The notes beneath the pieces are model-generated. The model was not told where the DNA came from and searched no databases. It saw nothing but the letters and a program-made list of their open reading frames with translations. Made by a program: the position numbers and the translations under genes. From positions 1-64,000 of the forward strand of contig NZ_MUKA01000268.1 in NCBI RefSeq assembly GCF_002150735.1: a DNA stretch of 64,000 bases. Direction: 5' to 3'. Positions 35,144-43,471 of this stretch are shown in pieces. Positions within the stretch are counted from its first letter, which is position 1, and every line of letters begins with the position of its first letter. This stretch comes from Streptomyces africanus. Its GTDB lineage: Bacteria > Actinomycetota > Actinomycetes > Streptomycetales > Streptomycetaceae.

Positions 35144-35542
35144 TCACCCGTGGTCGCTCGCGGCGGCGGCCATCAGCGGTTCCGCGGCCTCCTCGGTCGT
35201 GTCCGGCGGCACGACCAGCAGGTCCCAGCGGCCCCGGCCGGGGGCGAGCAGGACGACGGTGTGCGGGGCGGACGCCGCGAGGGCTCTGTGCAGTCCCACG
35301 ACCTGGTTGAAGACGAGCATCCGGCCCGGTGCCGTGGACCACGTCGCCCCGTTGACGGTGACGCTGGTGATGTGGCCCCAGGCCCGCGGCAGCCCGGCGA
35401 GCAACGACGGGAGTTCCGCGAGCAGGTCGTAGGAGCGGGGCCACCACGCTCCGTCGATGGGCCGGGGCATGGCGCTGCGGGGTGCGAGACGCAGCCGGAG
35501 GACCGGATGGGAGGGAAGCGGGGGCGGTGGTGCGGTGGTCAT
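35144..35542 (-). CDS. DUF5994 family protein (copy 3)
   Basis: A 132-residue paralogue, the shortest of the three: IDGAWWPRSYDLLAELPSLL, VTVNGATWSTAPGRM and RWDLLVVPPDTTEEAAEPLM. ATG 35542 is chosen because AGGAG lies 8 nt upstream; a longer frame to 35641 has no ribosome site. It shares the WWPRS and LLVVPP signatures with copies 1 and 2. Confidence 0.75.
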   Translation of the reverse strand: MTTAPPPPLPSHPVLRLRLAPRSAMPRPIDGAWWPRSYDLLAELPSLLAGLPRAWGHITSVTVNGATWSTAPGRMLVFNQVVGLHRALAASAPHTVVLLAPGRGRWDLLVVPPDTTEEAAEPLMAAAASDHG

Positions 35543-35767
35543 GAGGGCTCCTGCCGACGGTGCCGGGGGGCGGGGCGGGTGGTCGGACACCACGGCATGT
35601 GCGGCTCCTCGGCCTGGGTGCGGATGCGCGGCCGGGATCACGGGCTGCCCATACGAGGACGGATGGCGTGCGCTGTCCGGAACCCATCAGAATTCCGGTA
35701 TACGGAAAGTCCTCGTCCTCCCCACCGTACTCCGACCCGGGCGGGGGCGGGGGGTGAACGCCGGCTC

Positions 35768-35788
35768 GCCCGCCGGTGACCGGCGGGC
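35768..35788. terminator. 9-bp hairpin in divergent spacer
   Basis: A perfect stem with a 3-nt loop. It is oddly placed, upstream of both flanking genes, so it may be a leftover terminator or an operator rather than an active terminator. Confidence 0.3.
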
Positions 35789-35839
35789 ACGCGGCACAGG
35801 CCGGTCAGGAATCGAGAAGCGCGGGGCGCGGGCCGCGCC

Positions 35840-35845
35840 TAGCGT
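35840..35845 (+). promoter_or_regulatory. -10 TAGCGT of the VOC gene, probably leaderless
   Basis: TAGCGT ends 7 nt before ATG 35853 and there is no Shine-Dalgarno, so transcription should start at or near the start codon. Confidence 0.5.
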
Positions 35846-35852
35846 CGGTGGC

Positions 35853-36479
35853 ATGACTTCCATCGAATACGTCACCCTCGAGGTGGACGACCCCGCCGCC
35901 GCCCGCCGCTTCTACAGCAGCGCGTTCGGACTGGACGGACAGGTGCGCGTGCGGGACTCCGAGGCTCCGACGGCCGGCTTTCGCGGCTTCACGCTGTCGC
36001 TCGTGGTGTCGCAGCCGGCCGATGTCAACGCGCTCGCCGAGGCCGCCGTGGACGCCGGTGCCACGACGCTGAAGCCCGCCGCCAGGTCCCTGTGGGGGTA
36101 CGGGGGCGTCGTGCGGGCACCGGACGGGACGATCTGGCAGATCGCGTCGTCGTCGAAGAAGGACACCGGCCCGGCCACCCGGCGGATCGACGAGATCGTG
36201 CTCCTGCTGGGGGTCGCGGACATGGGCGGGAGCAAGCGGTTCTACGTCGAGCACGGCCTCCCCGTGGCGAAGAGCTTCGGCAGCAAGTACGTCGAGTTCG
36301 ACACCGGGTCGGGCGCCGTCAAGCTGGCGCTGTACAAGCGCCGGGGCCTGGCCAAGCTCGTCGGGGTCTCTCCCGACGGGACCGGATCGCACCGGCTGAC
36401 GGTCAACGGCGACGCCGGGCCCTTCACCGACCCGGACGGGTTCGCGTGGGCGACGGCGTCGGAGACCGCGTCACTGTGA
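35853..36479 (+). CDS. VOC-superfamily (glyoxalase-like) protein
   Basis: A 208-residue protein made of two VOC modules: ITSIEYVTLEVDDPAAARRFYSSAFGL-type start at residue 1, and RRIDEIVLLLGVADMGGSKRFYVEH at about 110, with APDGTIWQIAS and TDPDGFAWATA closing each half. Members bind a metal and act in dioxygenase, isomerase or binding roles. The metal residues are not clear enough to predict a reaction. It is probably translated from a leaderless transcript. Confidence 0.8.
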   Translation: MTSIEYVTLEVDDPAAARRFYSSAFGLDGQVRVRDSEAPTAGFRGFTLSLVVSQPADVNALAEAAVDAGATTLKPAARSLWGYGGVVRAPDGTIWQIASSSKKDTGPATRRIDEIVLLLGVADMGGSKRFYVEHGLPVAKSFGSKYVEFDTGSGAVKLALYKRRGLAKLVGVSPDGTGSHRLTVNGDAGPFTDPDGFAWATASETASL

Positions 36480-36551
36480 CCGCGGCCGTCGTCGACCTTA
36501 CGGAGTCGTGACGTGCGGGCGCGCTCCCGTGGTGCGGTGGGGTCGCGGGCC

Positions 36552-36557
36552 TAGCGT
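36552..36557 (+). promoter_or_regulatory. -10 TAGCGT of the epimerase gene, probably leaderless
   Basis: TAGCGT ends 6 nt before ATG 36564 with no ribosome site in between. Confidence 0.5.
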
Positions 36558-36563
36558 GGCCGT

Positions 36564-37565
36564 ATGCGCGTACTGGTCACCGGCGGTGCCGGGTTCATCG
36601 GGTCCCCTGTGGTCGCCGCCCTCCGGGAGCGCGGGCACGAGGCGATCGTGTTCGACGTGCGGGAGGACCCCGCCGACGACGTGCGGGACCCGGCCGCCGT
36701 CGCCCGTGCCCTGGCCGGTGTGGACGCCGTGTGCCATCAGGCCGCGAAGGTCGGGCTCGGCGACGGGGTCGCCGACGCGGCGGAGTACGTCTCCTCCAAC
36801 GACCTCGGGACCGCCGTACTGCTCGCCGCCATGGCGGAGGTAGGGGTACGGCGTCTCGTGCTGGCCGGGTCGATGGTGGTCTACGGGGAGGGCCGGTACG
36901 AGTGCCCCCGGCACGGGGTCGTACGGCCCGGGCCGCGTGCCGTCGCCGACCTCGACGCCGGCCGGTTCGAGCCGCCGTGCCCGGTGTGCGGGGCGGACCT
37001 CGTCCCCGGTCTGGTCGGCGAGGACGCCCCGGCCGACCCCAGGAACGTGTACGCGACGACCAAACTGGCCCAGGAGCACCTGGCCGCCGCCTGGGCCCGC
37101 TGCACGGGCGGCTCGGCGCTGTCGCTGCGCTACCACAACGTGTACGGGCCCGGCATGCCCCGCGACACCCCGTACGCCGGTGTCGCCTCCTTCTTCCGCT
37201 CGGCGCTCGCCCGGGGCGAGGCACCGCGCGTGTTCGAGGACGGGCGGCAGCGCAGGGACTTCGTGCACGTCCGGGACGTGGCGCAGGCCAATGCGGCGGC
37301 CCTGGAGGCGGACGCCGCCCCGGGCGTGCTCGCGGCGTACAACACCGGCAGCGGCGACCCGCACACCGTCGGCGAGATGGCCCGGGCGCTGGCCGCCGCG
37401 TACGGCGGGCCCGAGCCCGTCGTCACCGGCGCGTACCGGCTCGGGGACGTACGGCACATCACCGCCGACTCCGCGCGGCTGCGGGACGCGCTGGGGTGGA
37501 AGCCGCAGGTCGCCTTCGAGGACGGCATGGTGGAGTTCGCGCGGGCCGGGATGCGGGGCACGTAG
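36564..37565 (+). CDS. NAD-dependent epimerase/dehydratase, dTDP-L-rhamnose 4-epimerase-like
   Basis: A 333-residue short-chain dehydrogenase. It has the Rossmann motif VTGGAGFIGSP, a catalytic Ser in AGSMVVYGEG and YATTK (YxxxK). An insert at about residues 112-150 carries two Cys pairs, CPRHG and CPVCG, a zinc-knuckle-like feature I associate with dTDP-L-rhamnose 4-epimerases. The product would be a dTDP-6-deoxy-L-talose-type sugar. No other nucleotide-sugar genes are adjacent, so the substrate is uncertain. Confidence 0.75.
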   Translation: MRVLVTGGAGFIGSPVVAALRERGHEAIVFDVREDPADDVRDPAAVARALAGVDAVCHQAAKVGLGDGVADAAEYVSSNDLGTAVLLAAMAEVGVRRLVLAGSMVVYGEGRYECPRHGVVRPGPRAVADLDAGRFEPPCPVCGADLVPGLVGEDAPADPRNVYATTKLAQEHLAAAWARCTGGSALSLRYHNVYGPGMPRDTPYAGVASFFRSALARGEAPRVFEDGRQRRDFVHVRDVAQANAAALEADAAPGVLAAYNTGSGDPHTVGEMARALAAAYGGPEPVVTGAYRLGDVRHITADSARLRDALGWKPQVAFEDGMVEFARAGMRGT

Positions 37566-37582
37566 CCCCCCGATGGACCGGT

Positions 37583-37620
37583 GGTGCTGCCCGTGTTACG
37601 AAGCGGCGGCGGGCAGCACC
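37583..37620. terminator. convergent terminator overlapping the histidine kinase stop
   Basis: GGTGCTGCCCG and its complement form an 11-bp stem with a 16-nt loop containing the kinase stop codon (37596-37598). It lies between the convergent epimerase and kinase genes. Confidence 0.5.
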
Positions 37621-38704
37621 ACCTCGAAACGGCAGCCGCCGGGGATGTTCCGTACGGTGGCCCGCCCCTGGTGCGCCTCCACGATCCCCCGGACGATGGC
37701 GAGGCCGAGGCCCGCGCCGGCCGGGGGCGTCCGGGCGTGCGTGCCGCGCCAGCCGGTGTCGAAGACGCGCGGCAGGTCCTCGTCGGGGATGCCGCCGCAG
37801 CCGTCCGTCACGGACAGCACCACGCCCTCGGTGGAGCGTTCCGCGGTGACGGCGACCGTGCCGTCAGCCGGGGTCCTGCGGATGGCGTTGACCAGCAGGT
37901 TGCCCAGCACCCGGCTCATCTCCTTGCCGTCCACCTCCACCGGCACCGGCTCGATACGGCCGCCTACCAGCCGCACCCCGTGCTCCCGGGCGAGCGGGTC
38001 GGCGCCCGCCAGCGCGTCGCCCACCAGGTCGTACAGGGAGATCCGGCTGGGGGCCAGGGCGAGCGCGCCGGCGTGGATGCGGGAGAGTTCGAAGAGGTCG
38101 CCGACCATGTCGTTGAGGCGTTCGACCTCGGTGCGGATCTGTTTCAGATAGCGGCCGGGGTCGGCGGCGACGCCGTCCTCCAGGGCCTCCGACATGGCGC
38201 GCAGACCGGCCAGCGGGGTGCGCAGGTCGTGCGAGATCCAGGCGACGAGCTCCCGCCGCGACGCCTCCAGCGCGCGTTCCCGCTCCCGGGACTCGGCGAG
38301 CCGGGCGCTGGTGGCGGCCAGTTCGCGGCTCAGGTGGTCCAGTTCGGCGGTGGTCGGGCCGGCGGGGGCGGCGAAGGCCCCGCCGTCGCCGAAGGAGCGT
38401 GCGGCCACGGCGAGTTCGCGGCTGCGGGCGACGACCCAGCGGCCCAGCAGCAGCGCGGTGGCCAGGGAGACGACGGCCGCCATGGCGACGACGGTCGTGA
38501 CGACGGTCAGGTCGTGCGGGGAGAGGAACATCGCCCAGGCGACGGCGAGCGTGCCCGCGAGCATCGCGACGACCCCGACCGCCGCGACCACGGCGAGCGA
38601 GGCGGTCAGCGACCGGCGCCGGATCAGGCGCAGCGCACCGGCCCCGGCCAGGCCGGTGGCCGCGGCACCGGCGAAGGCGTACACGGCGATGAGGAGGGTG
38701 TCGT

Positions 38705-38708
<4 letters not shown>
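37596..38708 (-). CDS. sensor histidine kinase
   Basis: A 370-residue kinase. Two to three hydrophobic helices occupy residues 5-95, then a HAMP-like linker. The dimerisation helix has WISHDLRTPLAGLRAMSEAL (His about residue 165), and the ATP domain has NLLVNAIRRTP, DGCGGIPDEDL and GAGLGLAIVRG. It has almost no extracytoplasmic sensor loop, so it may sense within the membrane. GTG 38708 overlaps the response-regulator stop (GTGA) and has GGAGG upstream. It phosphorylates its operon partner. Confidence 0.92.
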
Positions 38709-39457
<749 letters not shown>

Positions 39458-39567
39458 GGCACCAGCGTCGCACCAGGGCGCCGCCGATGACCCGTCCGGA
39501 CGGCTCCCGGCCGCCGACGTCCGCGTTTCGTAAGGAGCAGGAGTCCGGTATGCCCGTTTCACGTTCG

Positions 39568-39573
39568 TAGGGT
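39568..39573 (+). promoter_or_regulatory. -10 TAGGGT of the GT2 gene, probably leaderless
   Basis: TAGGGT ends 6 nt before GTG 39580; no ribosome site precedes the start. Confidence 0.5.
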
Positions 39574-39579
39574 GAGACC

Positions 39580-40284
39580 GTGACGACGACTCCTTCGGAC
39601 GTCGACGTGGTGCTGCCCTGCCTGAACGAGGCCGAGGCCCTGCCCTGGGTGCTCGAACGGATCCCGCCGGGCTGGCGCGCACTCGTCGTCGACAACGGTT
39701 CCACCGACGGCTCGGCCCGGGTCGCCCGCGCGTTCGGCGCGACGGTCGTGTCCGAGCCGCGCCGGGGCTTCGGCGCGGCCTGCCACGCCGGGCTGACGGC
39801 CGCCACCGCCGACGTGGTGTGCTTCTGCGACTGCGACGCCTCCCTCGACCCGGCGCTCCTCGTCCCCTTCGTGCGCGAGGTGCGCGACGGCGGGGCCGAC
39901 CTCGTGCTCGGGCGGCGGCGGCCGCAGGGCCGGGGCGCCTGGCCCGCGCACGCCCGCGCCGGCAACCTCGCGCTCGCACGGATGCTGCGCCGCCGCACCG
40001 GGCTGCGGCTGCACGACCTCGGCCCCCTGCGCGCCGCCCGCCGCGAGCCGCTGCTCGCCCTCTCTCTCACCGACCGGCGCAGCGGCTATCCGCTCCAGAT
40101 GGTGGTGCGCGCGGCCGACGCAGGCTGGCGGATCACCGAGCACGACGTGCCGTATCTGCCGCGCACCGGGGCCTCGAAGGTGACGGGCACGTGGCGCGGC
40201 ACCTGGCAGGCCGTACGGGACATGAGCCGGGTGCTGGGCGAGGCGCCCGGCGGGACTCCGGCCGTGGAAAGGAGCGTGCGGTGA
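39580..40284 (+). CDS. family 2 glycosyltransferase
   Basis: A 234-residue GT-A enzyme. VDVVLPCLNEAEALPWVLE, VDNGSTDGSARVAR and the CDCDAS metal motif (DxD-like) are clear, and GYPLQMVVRAADAGWRI closes the domain. It has no transmembrane anchor. Members transfer sugars from UDP- or GDP-donors to lipids or polymers. It begins a coupled chain with the DUF2064 and methyltransferase genes; the acceptor is unknown. Confidence 0.88.
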   Translation: MTTTPSDVDVVLPCLNEAEALPWVLERIPPGWRALVVDNGSTDGSARVARAFGATVVSEPRRGFGAACHAGLTAATADVVCFCDCDASLDPALLVPFVREVRDGGADLVLGRRRPQGRGAWPAHARAGNLALARMLRRRTGLRLHDLGPLRAARREPLLALSLTDRRSGYPLQMVVRAADAGWRITEHDVPYLPRTGASKVTGTWRGTWQAVRDMSRVLGEAPGGTPAVERSVR

Positions 40285-41009
40285 CCACCCTGCCCGTGAC
40301 CACCCTGCTCGTCATCGCCAAGGAGCCGCGCCCCGGCCGGGTCAAGACCCGGCTCACCCCGCCGTTCACGCCCCGTCAGGCCGCGTCCCTCGCCGAGGCG
40401 TCCCTCGCCGACACCCTGGACGCGGTCGCGGCGGCCCCGGCCGGCCGCAGGGTCCTCGTCCTCGACGGGGAGCCCGGGCCCTGGCTGCCGCCCGGCTTCG
40501 ACGTCGTACCGCAGTGCGCGGGCGGGCTCGACGAGCGGCTGGCGGACGCGTTCGCGCGCTGCGCCGGCCCGGCCCTGCTCATCGGCATGGACACGCCGCA
40601 GGTGACGCCGGAGCTGCTCACCGTGGACTTCACCGGCTGCGACGCCTGGTTCGGACCGGCCGAGGACGGCGGCTTCTGGGCCCTCGGCCTGGCCCGCCCC
40701 GACCCCGCCCTGCTGCGGGGCGTGCCCATGTCGACCGCCGCGACCGGGGCCGTCCAACGGGACCGGCTCGTCGCGGCGGGCCTGCGGGTGCGCGACCTGC
40801 CCCGCCTGCGCGACGTCGACACGGCGGCCGACGCCCACGCCGTCGCCGCGCTGGCCCCGGACGGGCGGTTCGCGGGGCGGCTGGCCGGGTGTGCGGCGAA
40901 GGCGGTGGCTGGTGGGACGGCTGGTCGGTCGGGCGAGGGGGAGCCCGGGCCCGTCGCCGGAGCCCGAGCGGTTACCGCGCCGGCTTCCCGCGCGGCCGGG
41001 CCCCGATGA
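40281..41009 (+). CDS. DUF2064/TIGR04282 family glycosyltransferase-like protein
   Basis: A 242-residue protein. LLVIAKEPRPGRVKTRLTPPFT, LIGMDTPQVTPELL and GPAEDGGFWALGL are the marks of the DUF2064 family, a nucleotidyl/glycosyl-transferase fold linked to arsenosugar-type biosynthesis in other bacteria. Its C-terminal 40 residues are low in complexity. GTG 40281 overlaps the GT2 stop, and its own stop overlaps the methyltransferase ATG, so the three are translated together. Confidence 0.85.
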   Translation: MTTLPVTTLLVIAKEPRPGRVKTRLTPPFTPRQAASLAEASLADTLDAVAAAPAGRRVLVLDGEPGPWLPPGFDVVPQCAGGLDERLADAFARCAGPALLIGMDTPQVTPELLTVDFTGCDAWFGPAEDGGFWALGLARPDPALLRGVPMSTAATGAVQRDRLVAAGLRVRDLPRLRDVDTAADAHAVAALAPDGRFAGRLAGCAAKAVAGGTAGRSGEGEPGPVAGARAVTAPASRAAGPR

Positions 41010-41770
41010 GCGCCCCGCCCGTCACCGCCGTCGCCTGGGCGGCCGCCGACCCCTACGCCGCCGCCCTGCGCGCCGGTCAGGGGCCGCTGTTCCTGGAGCG
41101 GACCGACGGCTGGCTGCTGCCGCTGGAGGTGGAGCGCTGGTGTGCGCGGGCCGACGCGGTGGACCGGGGCGTGCTGGACCGGTGCGAGGGGACCGTGCTG
41201 GACGTGGGGTGCGGGCCCGGGCGGCTGGTGGCGGAACTCGCCGCCCGGGGCCGGCCCGTACTCGGCATCGACGTCAGCGCCGCCGCCGTCGACCACACCG
41301 TACGCGCGGGAGGCCAGGCGCTGCGGCGCTCGGTGTTCGAACCGCTGCCCGGCGAGGGCCGCTGGGACACCGTCCTGCTCATGGACGGCAACATCGGCAT
41401 CGGCGGCGACCCCCGTGCCCTGCTGGACCGGGTCGCCGGACTCCTGCGCCCCGGCGGCCTGTTGATCGCCGAGACCGCGCCGGTGGACGTGGACGAACGC
41501 GCCCAGGTCCGGGTCGTCGGCCGCACGGACGCACGCGGCACCGGCGACCCCTTTCCCTGGGCGCGGCTCGGCACGCCCGCCCTGCTCCGGTACGCCCGGG
41601 GCTGGACGCGGGCCGGTCAGTGGACGGCCGGCGGGCGCCGCTTCGCCGCCCTGCGCACCCGTAGCAGCCGCACCGCCAGCAGCAGCGCCGAGCCGCCGAA
41701 GAGGACGGCGGTGATCAGCAGCCAGCGGGCGAGGAACACGTCCGCCGGCAGCCCGGTTCCGGAGCGGTAA
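41006..41770 (+). CDS. class I SAM-dependent methyltransferase
   Basis: A 254-residue protein. The SAM-binding motif VLDVGCGPGRLVAELAARG (about residue 67) and LGIDVSAAAVDHT are intact; LLRPGGLLIAE marks the later strand. The methylated substrate is unknown. The recognisable fold ends near residue 217; the last 38 residues (Ser/Arg-rich) are encoded over the 3' end of the opposing membrane-protein gene, a 154-bp convergent overlap suggesting loss of the original stop. Confidence 0.85.
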   Translation: MSAPPVTAVAWAAADPYAAALRAGQGPLFLERTDGWLLPLEVERWCARADAVDRGVLDRCEGTVLDVGCGPGRLVAELAARGRPVLGIDVSAAAVDHTVRAGGQALRRSVFEPLPGEGRWDTVLLMDGNIGIGGDPRALLDRVAGLLRPGGLLIAETAPVDVDERAQVRVVGRTDARGTGDPFPWARLGTPALLRYARGWTRAGQWTAGGRRFAALRTRSSRTASSSAEPPKRTAVISSQRARNTSAGSPVPER

Positions 41771-42117
41771 CGCCGCTCCACCATGCCGCTGACCAGCGGG
41801 AACCACACGAGGAGCAGCAGCCCGGAGAGGGCCGCCGGTACGCGCACGTACGGCACCCACTCCCGGCGTGCGCCGAGCCCTCGTACGACCGCCCGGTCCA
41901 GGGCCGCGTACAACGGCAGCAGCACGAGGTCGTGCAGCAGCGCCGCGCCCACGAACCACAGCGCCACGCCGAACCAGTCACCGGCGAGCAGCCGTACGCC
42001 CGCGTAGGCGGCGAGCGCGAACGAGCAGGCGAGCAGGAGGAGCTGGAAAGGGCTCCCGACGGGGAACAGCGGGCGGCGCATCAGCGCCGGGCGGCGGATG
42101 TGTCGCGGGCGGCGCAT
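41617..42117 (-). CDS. polytopic membrane protein next to a molybdenum oxidoreductase
   Basis: A 166-residue protein with about four transmembrane helices (residues 22-40, 48-72, 88-110 and 130-155) and basic loops. No domain is recognised. ATG 42117 shares one base with the stop of the oxidoreductase gene, so the two are coupled and it may be a membrane partner of the enzyme. Its last 154 bp overlap the convergent methyltransferase gene. Confidence 0.65.
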   Translation of the reverse strand: MRRPRHIRRPALMRRPLFPVGSPFQLLLLACSFALAAYAGVRLLAGDWFGVALWFVGAALLHDLVLLPLYAALDRAVVRGLGARREWVPYVRVPAALSGLLLLVWFPLVSGMVERRYRSGTGLPADVFLARWLLITAVLFGGSALLLAVRLLRVRRAAKRRPPAVH

Positions 42118-43358
42118 CACAGGTCTCCGAAGGTCATCCGGGCCACCCACTTGGTGTTCAGCACACCGGGTGCCGCGGGCACGATGATCCGCGCCGGGTG
42201 GCCGTGGTCGGGGGACAGCTCCTCGCCGTTGACGTACAAGGCGAGCAGGGAACGCGGGTCGGCCACCTGGTTGGCGCGCAGGGCGGCGCTGCGGAAGGCG
42301 CCGTGCCGCTGGAGGGACTCGACGAACAGGTCCGGCGGGTCGCCGGCGTCGTAGCCGACGAGGGCCGCGAGATCGCGCAGCCGCACCCCGCGCCACCACT
42401 GGTCCGACGTGGACCAGCCCTCCACACAGGCGATGGGCAACGCCGAGCTGTGCAAGGGCAGTTGGGCCAGCTGGGCGCGGCTGAGGCGGACGGTGCCCGC
42501 AGGCCCGGTGATGACGAGCCGCCAGGCCTCCTCGCCCGTCTCGGCCGGGTCGATCCCGGCGTAGGCGGCCGTCTTGTTGATCTGGAAGCCGTTCGGGCCG
42601 CTGCCGGGATCACCGCCACCGTGCGGTGCCAGGAGGGCGGTACGCCGCAGCGGACCGTCGAAGTTCTGCCCGACCGTCGTCACGAACAGCAGCAGCGAGC
42701 CGCCCCCGACGAACCACAGGGCGCCCCGGCGGGAGACGGTCGGCTCGGCGGGGCGCGGCGACACCAGGTCGTTCCTCTCCTCCCGCAGGTGCCGCAGATT
42801 GCGCAGCGCCGTGGGCATCTTCAGCAGCGCGTGGGCGACGAAGGCGGCGAAGAACACCCACGCTCCGTAGAAGTGCAGCGGGTAGAAGGAGCCGGGGAAG
42901 ACGTAGTCGAGCTGGATGTTGAGCACACCGGTCACGAACTCGAACAGCCCACCGCCGACCAGCAGCACCAGCGAGATCCGCTCCAGGGCGTGCGCGAGCG
43001 AGCGCGCCGGCGGCAGCGCGAACAGCCTCGGCACCACGGACCACAGCTTGGCGAGCAGGACGGGGGTCAGGGTGATGCCGAGGGTGACGTGGACGCCCTG
43101 GTTGAGCCGGTACAGCCAGTGCGGACGCGTCGGCCAGGCGAAGAGGTAGAAGCCGAGGATCCCCTTGTCCGGGGTCTTGTCGTTCACCGGTGACAGGCCC
43201 GGGTTGTAGGCGGCGTACGAGACCAGGCCGGTCACGAACAGCACGGTGATGCCGGCGAGCAGGACGAGGCCCAGCACGGAGGTGAGCCAGGGGCCGCGCA
43301 GGGGGCTGCGCCAGAAGCCGGGCGAGGAGGGAAGCCGGGGGGCGTCGGGGTCGCGCAT
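42117..43358 (-). CDS. membrane-anchored molybdopterin oxidoreductase (sulfite-oxidase fold)
   Basis: A 413-residue protein. The N-terminal 190 residues hold four or five helices resembling a cytochrome-b-type module (HWLYRLNQGVHVTLG and FYPLHFYGAWVFFAAFVAHALL supply possible heme His). After another hydrophobic segment comes the sulfite-oxidase-type domain, with the molybdenum Cys in ALPIACVEGWS and NGEELSPDHGHPARIIVP. Membrane domain plus molybdopterin domain in one chain suggests electron exchange with quinones. The substrate is unknown. ATG 43358 is the first in-frame start after the promoter region. Confidence 0.82.
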   Translation of the reverse strand: MRDPDAPRLPSSPGFWRSPLRGPWLTSVLGLVLLAGITVLFVTGLVSYAAYNPGLSPVNDKTPDKGILGFYLFAWPTRPHWLYRLNQGVHVTLGITLTPVLLAKLWSVVPRLFALPPARSLAHALERISLVLLVGGGLFEFVTGVLNIQLDYVFPGSFYPLHFYGAWVFFAAFVAHALLKMPTALRNLRHLREERNDLVSPRPAEPTVSRRGALWFVGGGSLLLFVTTVGQNFDGPLRRTALLAPHGGGDPGSGPNGFQINKTAAYAGIDPAETGEEAWRLVITGPAGTVRLSRAQLAQLPLHSSALPIACVEGWSTSDQWWRGVRLRDLAALVGYDAGDPPDLFVESLQRHGAFRSAALRANQVADPRSLLALYVNGEELSPDHGHPARIIVPAAPGVLNTKWVARMTFGDL

Positions 43359-43459
43359 GTCCTGACGGTAGGCCGGGATCACCCCGGGAAAGGGTGCGCA
43401 ACCCATGACGAAACGCTGACGTCCGGCCCGGACGGCGGCTCGCACCCGCCCCGTCGGCC

Positions 43460-43465
43460 TAGCGT
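43460..43465 (+). promoter_or_regulatory. -10 TAGCGT of the membrane-protein gene, probably leaderless
   Basis: TAGCGT ends 6 nt before GTG 43472 without a ribosome site. Confidence 0.5.
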
Positions 43466-43471
43466 TCCGCT

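Larger units (their letters stand above)
35543..35852. other. 310-bp divergent spacer between DUF5994 copy 3 and the VOC gene
   Basis: No gene is seen. It holds a TTCCG-GTATA-CGGAA dyad at about 35694-35708 in an AT-richer patch, and a 9-bp hairpin (GCCCGCCGG-TGA-CCGGCGGGC, 35768-35788). The right end carries the TAGCGT -10 of the VOC gene. Confidence 0.4.
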
